A stretch of 64,000 nucleotides of DNA, taken from NCBI RefSeq assembly GCF_000174195.1, contig NZ_ACFY01000058.1:25232-89231 (forward strand). Reading direction: 5' to 3'. The DNA is from Roseburia inulinivorans DSM 16841. Lineage in GTDB: Bacteria > Bacillota > Clostridia > Lachnospirales > Lachnospiraceae. The position numbers and the translations under genes are program-made. Shown piece by piece: positions 60,326-64,000 of the stretch; position 1 is the stretch's first letter, and every line of letters begins with the position of its first letter. A model generated the notes under the pieces. That model was given only the letters and a program-made list of their open reading frames with translations, was not told the DNA's origin and did not search any database.

Positions 60326-61641
60326 TGGAGCTGCTGCGTCCAATTCTGGAACTCGGCGTGGTGATTCCCGGCATGCTGCTTGCCTGCTTCCCGGTAAAAT
60401 CCAGTTTAAAGCAGCCGCTGTCAAAGCTTGTTTTGTGGCTTGCCCCGCTGCTTGCGCTGCTTTGTGCCGCCGGAGGCGTGATGTGCTATGCGCGCCGCAT
60501 GCCAACTGCGCCGATGCTTGCAGGCCTAACCTTGCTTGCAGTCGTGATCTACATAAAAACGCTCCGGATTTCGCTTTGGAAATCTGGAACGATTGCGTTG
60601 TCCGTCTGTGCGGTATTTGCCTGTATCAACAGCCTTGCAAGAGCGCTCAACGCAGCTATGCTGGCCGGTTTGCCGCAGGCGCAGGCTGCACCATGGTTTT
60701 GTCTGCGGGTCGTGATTTGCTATCATGCGATCTGCTGGCTGTTTGCCGCCATCGCCTATTATCCTACGACGCACAGTGTGCGGAGGATGGTCGAGGACGA
60801 AAATTTTGCACAGACCTGGTATGTGTTCTGGGTGCTGCCGCTGGTGTTCATTGCGCTGAATCTGTTTATGATTCCCAAGTATGCGGACACTCTCTATACC
60901 GGGCGTGTTTTGCAGGGGTATTTTGTGATCTGCATCGCACTTTTGTTTTTGATGCTTTTCTTCAACGCAATCTTCCTTCTGATGGCAATCAGTATCAACC
61001 GGAATGTGAGATTGCAGCAGGAGAACCAGCTGCTTTCTATGCAGCAGCAGCGCTACGAAAGCCTGAAAGCTGCCATTGAGGAAACCCGGCAGGCGCGGCA
61101 CGATCTGCGCCACCAGCTATGTCAGCTCGCTGCCCTTGCAGAAGAAGGGAATCTTGAAAAGATCAAAGCCTATCTTTCCGACGCAGTTTCCAGAATCCCG
61201 AGTCTGGAGCTGCATTTCTGTGAAAACCGGGCGGCAGACGGCGTGGTCGGGTATTACTGCGCACTTGCGAAGCGGGAGCAGATCCCATTTTCCGTGCGGC
61301 TCGATCTTCCGGAATGTCTTCCTGTAGACGAGATCGATCTTTGCCTGGTCCTCTCTAATCTGCTGGAGAATGCGCTGGAAGCCAGCCTGCATACTGCACC
61401 TGCCAGACGCAGAATCGAGCTGACCGCCTATCTGCATGGCAACAGTCTGGCACTGATTCAAGTTGAAAACACCTATGACGGAGTTATCCGGGAAAAAGAC
61501 GGGGTATTTCTGTCCTCCAAGCGAAAAGGAGACGGTGTCGGGCTTCAGTCCGTCCGTCACATCGCAGAAAAATCCTGCGGGGTGAGTACGGTTACCTATC
61601 AGGACGGTCTGTTCTGTGTAAAGGTCATGCTCTGTGGGTAA
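60325..61641 (+). CDS. Sensor histidine kinase, AgrC/LytTR-associated type
   Basis: 438 residues. The N-terminal about 220 residues have six or seven hydrophobic segments without a sizeable extracytoplasmic domain, as in AgrC-type peptide sensors. A coiled linker (QQENQLLSMQQQRYESLKAA) leads to the dimerisation box ETRQARHDLRHQL with the phospho-His in HDLRH. The ATPase domain has the N box LSNLLENALEAS and a G box KGDGVGLQSVRHIAEK. It is the cognate partner of the LytTR regulator. The ligand is unknown; no precursor-peptide or processing gene was seen. Confidence 0.92.
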   Translation: MELLRPILELGVVIPGMLLACFPVKSSLKQPLSKLVLWLAPLLALLCAAGGVMCYARRMPTAPMLAGLTLLAVVIYIKTLRISLWKSGTIALSVCAVFACINSLARALNAAMLAGLPQAQAAPWFCLRVVICYHAICWLFAAIAYYPTTHSVRRMVEDENFAQTWYVFWVLPLVFIALNLFMIPKYADTLYTGRVLQGYFVICIALLFLMLFFNAIFLLMAISINRNVRLQQENQLLSMQQQRYESLKAAIEETRQARHDLRHQLCQLAALAEEGNLEKIKAYLSDAVSRIPSLELHFCENRAADGVVGYYCALAKREQIPFSVRLDLPECLPVDEIDLCLVLSNLLENALEASLHTAPARRRIELTAYLHGNSLALIQVENTYDGVIREKDGVFLSSKRKGDGVGLQSVRHIAEKSCGVSTVTYQDGLFCVKVMLCG

Positions 61642-61694
61642 TTATGCCCTGCCTTTCCAAAACGGCACGACCACAGATTTCAGCAGTCTCGCTT

Positions 61695-61730
61695 CCGGCA
61701 ATCCCTGTATGTACCGGATTGCCGTTTTTG
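61695..61730 (+). terminator. Terminator of the two-component operon
   Basis: CCGGCAATCC pairs with GGATTGCCG and is followed by T5. Confidence 0.82.
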
Positions 61731-61777
61731 CAAAGACGTTAGACTTCACTGTGCAATGTCATTTAGTTAGCATTGAC

Positions 61778-61791
61778 GAGTGAACAGTAAC
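61778..61791. repeat. End fragment of the GTTACTG repeat
   Basis: GAGTGAACAGTAAC, identical to the right end of the element at 1941-2082. It lies at the point where base composition returns to that of the host. Confidence 0.5.
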
Positions 61792-61889
61792 CCTATTGCA
61801 TGAAAAAAATGGATATATTATAATCGGAAATAGGATCACAACAAAGAAAGCAGAGAATTCCAGACTTCATGGAGGACATGGGGCAAACA

Positions 61890-62876
61890 ATGGCAAAATC
61901 GGAAAAACAGAAATTAAAACTTCTATATATCATGCAGTGCCTGACGGAGAAAACGGATGCGGAGCATTCAGTGACTACGCAGGAGATCATTGATTATCTC
62001 GCATTGCAGGGCATTAATGCGGAACGGAAAAGTATTTACACAGATATTGACCTTCTGATCGACTATGGAATGGATATTGTAAAAAATTCGGGGAGATCGG
62101 GCGGTTACACGCTAGTGAGCCGCCAGTTTGAGCTGGCAGAACTGAAATTGTTGGTAGATGCGGTGCAGTCCTCCAAATTTATCACAACGAAAAAATCAAG
62201 AGATCTGATCGGAAAGCTGGAAACACTTTGCAGTAAATATGAAGCGGGTCAGTTACACAGACAGGTAGTTGTGACAAACCGGAATAAGACGGTCAATGAA
62301 AACATCTATTATAATGTCGACATCATTTACAATGCGATCGCGGAGAACGTGAAAATACAGTTTCAGTATTTTGAGTGGGATGTGAATAAAGAAATGCATC
62401 TCCGCCGGAATGGAAAAGTATACGAGGTGAGTCCGTGGCTTTTGACGTGGGATGATGAAAATTATTATCTGATCGCCTACGACAGCGAGGCGGGGATCAT
62501 CAAGCATTATCGCGTGGATAAAATGTTAAAAATCGAACTTTCTGTGGAAAAAAGAGAAGGAAAAGAACAGTTCCAGCATTTTGATATTGCAGCTTACTCG
62601 AAAAAAACATTTGGAATGTTTGCAGGAAAAGAGGAGACTGTCACACTGCGATGCGACCGTTCTTTAACAGGCGTGATGATCGACCGGTTTGGAAAAGATG
62701 TTGCGATGAGAAAAATTGATGAGAACACGATCCAGGCGAGAGTGAATGTAGCGGTGAGCCGCCAGTTTTTCGGCTGGATCACTGGCTTGGGAAATATCGT
62801 GAAAATAGAAGCTCCGGAGCGGGTGGTGGAACAATATAGAGACTATCTTGGCGAGATTATCGAGAGATATTCATAA
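61890..62876 (+). CDS. WYL-domain transcriptional regulator
   Basis: 328 residues. An N-terminal helix-turn-helix (EKQKLKLLYIMQCLTEKTDA, then TTQEIIDYLALQGINAERKSIYTDIDLL) precedes a WYL domain (about 135-220) with SPWLLTWDDENYYLIAYD, and a C-terminal WCX-like extension (VTLRCDRSLTGVMIDRFG). WYL proteins sense nucleic acid or nucleotide ligands and often regulate stress or defence genes. The start is uncertain: ATGs at 61869, 61878 and 61890 are in frame; GGAGG overlaps the first, and MAKSEKQKLKLLY is the common family start. The metallopeptidase gene follows by 32 nt. Confidence 0.85.
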   Translation: MAKSEKQKLKLLYIMQCLTEKTDAEHSVTTQEIIDYLALQGINAERKSIYTDIDLLIDYGMDIVKNSGRSGGYTLVSRQFELAELKLLVDAVQSSKFITTKKSRDLIGKLETLCSKYEAGQLHRQVVVTNRNKTVNENIYYNVDIIYNAIAENVKIQFQYFEWDVNKEMHLRRNGKVYEVSPWLLTWDDENYYLIAYDSEAGIIKHYRVDKMLKIELSVEKREGKEQFQHFDIAAYSKKTFGMFAGKEETVTLRCDRSLTGVMIDRFGKDVAMRKIDENTIQARVNVAVSRQFFGWITGLGNIVKIEAPERVVEQYRDYLGEIIERYS

Positions 62877-62908
62877 TAATTCAGAGCAGAAGGAAACATA
62901 AATCGGAC

Positions 62909-63481
62909 ATGAAAGAAAGAACGTATCAGATCGTGTTGGAGGGCATTGTGATCACCGTGACAAAAAAACGCATCAAAAACATGTATCTGCGCATCAAAAA
63001 AGAGGACGGCATGGTTTTGATCTCTGCACCGTATCAGATGAGTGATCTTCGTATCCGCAGATTTGCGGAGGAACGCCTGCCGTGGATCAGGGAATATCAG
63101 GAAAAATATAAGGAATTGAAACAGCAGAAGGATTTAAGACCGGCTTTGAGTGAGGCGGAGATCAGACGTAGAAAAGTACTTTTGAAGGCAGCAGTGGAAA
63201 AGCTGATCCAGAAGTATGAGCAATTGATGCGGGTGCAGGTATCCGGTGTCACAATCCGGCAGATGAAAACGCGCTGGGGCTCCTGTAATGTAAAAACGCA
63301 TCATATCAACATTAATCTGGCTCTTTATGAGAAAGGACCGGAGTGCCTTGAGTATGTGGTTGTCCACGAGATGTGTCACATTTTGGAAGCAAGCCATAAT
63401 AAAATATTCTGGGGTTATGTCGCACAGTATTTCCCGGACTGGAAAAATGTGCGTGCACGTCTCAACGAGGAAGGCGTCTGA
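62909..63481 (+). CDS. YgjP-like (M48-type) zinc metallopeptidase
   Basis: 190 residues of the YgjP/DUF45 family. Zinc-binding HEMCH (HExxH) occurs in YVVVHEMCHILEASHNKIFW (about residues 150-169), with the downstream conserved FW and DWKNVRARLN. The N-terminal half is beta-rich (VTKKRIKNMYLRIKKEDGMV), and TRWGSCNVKTHHININLAL is a family block. Substrate unknown; some relatives sit beside restriction genes. It is probably co-transcribed with the WYL regulator. Confidence 0.88.
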   Translation: MKERTYQIVLEGIVITVTKKRIKNMYLRIKKEDGMVLISAPYQMSDLRIRRFAEERLPWIREYQEKYKELKQQKDLRPALSEAEIRRRKVLLKAAVEKLIQKYEQLMRVQVSGVTIRQMKTRWGSCNVKTHHININLALYEKGPECLEYVVVHEMCHILEASHNKIFWGYVAQYFPDWKNVRARLNEEGV

Positions 63482-63495
63482 CAGTCTCGTATCAA

Positions 63496-63678
63496 TCATA
63501 CAAACTGATTGGTGGCTGCGTTGTATTCGTAATCGATAGATTTTAGTTTTTCTTCCAGCTCACTGCGGTCTACGTTAAAATTTTCACAGAAAAGATCAAG
63601 AGTGGTAAAATAGTCGCGCAGCTGTGTGTTGACAAAACTTAAAAGCATCACCGGGTCGTTTGGAATATTCTGGTACAT
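63496..63678 (-). CDS. DUF4250-like small protein
   Basis: 60 residues beginning MYQNIPNDPVMLLSFVNTQL and ending DYEYNAATNQFV, an acidic helical protein typical of the short DUF4250 family in Clostridia. No function is known. The start is set by AAAGGAG about 8 nt upstream of 63678. It is convergent with the metallopeptidase gene and divergent from the next one. Confidence 0.8.
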   Translation of the reverse strand: MYQNIPNDPVMLLSFVNTQLRDYFTTLDLFCENFNVDRSELEEKLKSIDYEYNAATNQFV

Positions 63679-63792
63679 AATAAATCTCCTTTGAATCATA
63701 TTGCTTTTTGAACAATAATAAGATAGCATAGGAAAGACAAAAGGGCAATTGCCTATAGAAATCAGATTGTGGATTGGAAAGGAATAAATACA

Positions 63793-63966
63793 ATGGCAAA
63801 TTGTGACAGCTGTGTATACAATGTTTATGATGACGATGATGAATGTTACTACTGTGAGGTAGATATGGATGAGGATGACGCTGCACGTCTGATGCAGGGA
63901 CATTACAAAGACTGTCCATACTATCAGAATGATGATGAGTATGCGGTGGTGCGCCATCAGATGTAA
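63793..63966 (+). CDS. Small acidic cysteine-rich protein (DUF6472-like)
   Basis: 57 residues: MANCDSCVYNVYDDDDECYY, a second Cys pair and DCPYYQNDDEYAVV near the end. Two CxxC-like sites (C4/C7, C18/C21) plus a late Cys suggest a small metal-binding protein. It resembles proteins annotated DUF6472 in Lachnospiraceae (from memory, not checked). GGAAAGGA precedes the ATG. Its TAA is also the first bases of the terminal repeat. Confidence 0.72.
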   Translation: MANCDSCVYNVYDDDDECYYCEVDMDEDDAARLMQGHYKDCPYYQNDDEYAVVRHQM

Positions 63967-64000
63967 ACCAGAGTTTAACTTATGAACTGCCGCTTGCAGG
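63964..64000 (+). repeat. Start of a second TAAACC repeat element, cut by the window end
   Basis: AAACCAGAGTTTAACTTATG and the following GAACTGCCGCTTGCAGG match 52359-52394 with about three differences, in the same orientation. It begins exactly at the stop codon of the preceding gene. Confidence 0.65.

Noticed and set aside
1..64000. CRISPR array, prophage, rRNA operon or origin
   Set aside because: No regularly spaced direct repeats, phage structural genes, rRNA sequence or DnaA-box cluster were noticed; the repeats seen are inverted-repeat elements.

Overview
The window comes from the chromosome of a low-to-moderate GC, spore-lineage, motile Firmicute, most likely a Roseburia/Agathobacter-type Lachnospiraceae. 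The indicators are the sporulation block in Bacillus-like order (hup, rqcP/yabO, yabP, yabQ, divIC, spoIIE, tilS, hpt, ftsH), a CotS-type spore coat protein, two chemotaxis receptors, a FliB-type flagellin lysine methylase, a large alpha-glucan cluster, and strong AAGGAGG ribosome binding sites with several TTG/GTG starts. The species call is inference from gene content and style.

Layout. 1-806: leftward Rpn/PD-(D/E)XK nuclease gene cut by the window edge. 1239-13040: RluA pseudouridine synthase, chemotaxis receptor, TPR/GGDEF signalling protein (split by a frameshift), CCA-adding enzyme, CotS-like protein, PEGA lipoprotein and phosphoglucomutase. 13188-22487: HU and the sporulation/division/housekeeping block, interrupted by a leftward aldo/keto reductase. 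22943-25752: FliB, an RsmH-family methyltransferase and a VOC protein. 25803-43973: alpha-glucan utilisation, with pullulanase, a GH13 enzyme, a LacI regulator, 4-alpha-glucanotransferase, a MalEFG-type importer, a secreted alpha-amylase lipoprotein and a debranching enzyme. Four tRNA genes (Tyr, Leu, Phe, Gly) and a second, frameshifted chemotaxis receptor lie among them. 44106-51356: membrane protein, a SufC/SufB-type pair, SbcD/SbcC and glutamate racemase. 51734-56329: a GlpP antiterminator and a three-gene glycerol-3-phosphate dehydrogenase-type operon whose leader carries a terminator. 56336-61730: an IS1634-type transposase remnant, then a visibly GC-richer block with divergent promoters. 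That block holds a LytTR response regulator plus sensor kinase facing a degenerate receiver plus secreted lipoprotein. 61890-63966: WYL regulator, YgjP-like metallopeptidase and two small proteins.

How the genes fit together. Long alpha-glucans would be cut outside the cell by the amylase lipoprotein, imported by MalEFG, and processed inside by MalQ, pullulanase, the GH13 hydrolase and the debranching enzyme; phosphoglucomutase links glucose-1-P to glycolysis. The LacI regulator is transcribed away from malQ and probably controls this set. The CCA enzyme is needed because at least the tRNA-Tyr gene is seen not to encode its CCA end.

Two general points. First, five frameshifts in four genes (GGDEF protein, LacI, chemotaxis receptor 2, sbcD twice) all fall in or beside short homopolymers, so base-calling or assembly error is the leading explanation. 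Second, the non-coding DNA is rich in inverted-repeat elements. One, present at 16605-16697 and 52490-52597, keeps a conserved stem while its inner hairpin differs in sequence, and is a good candidate for an undescribed structured element. No CRISPR array, rRNA or prophage was seen.
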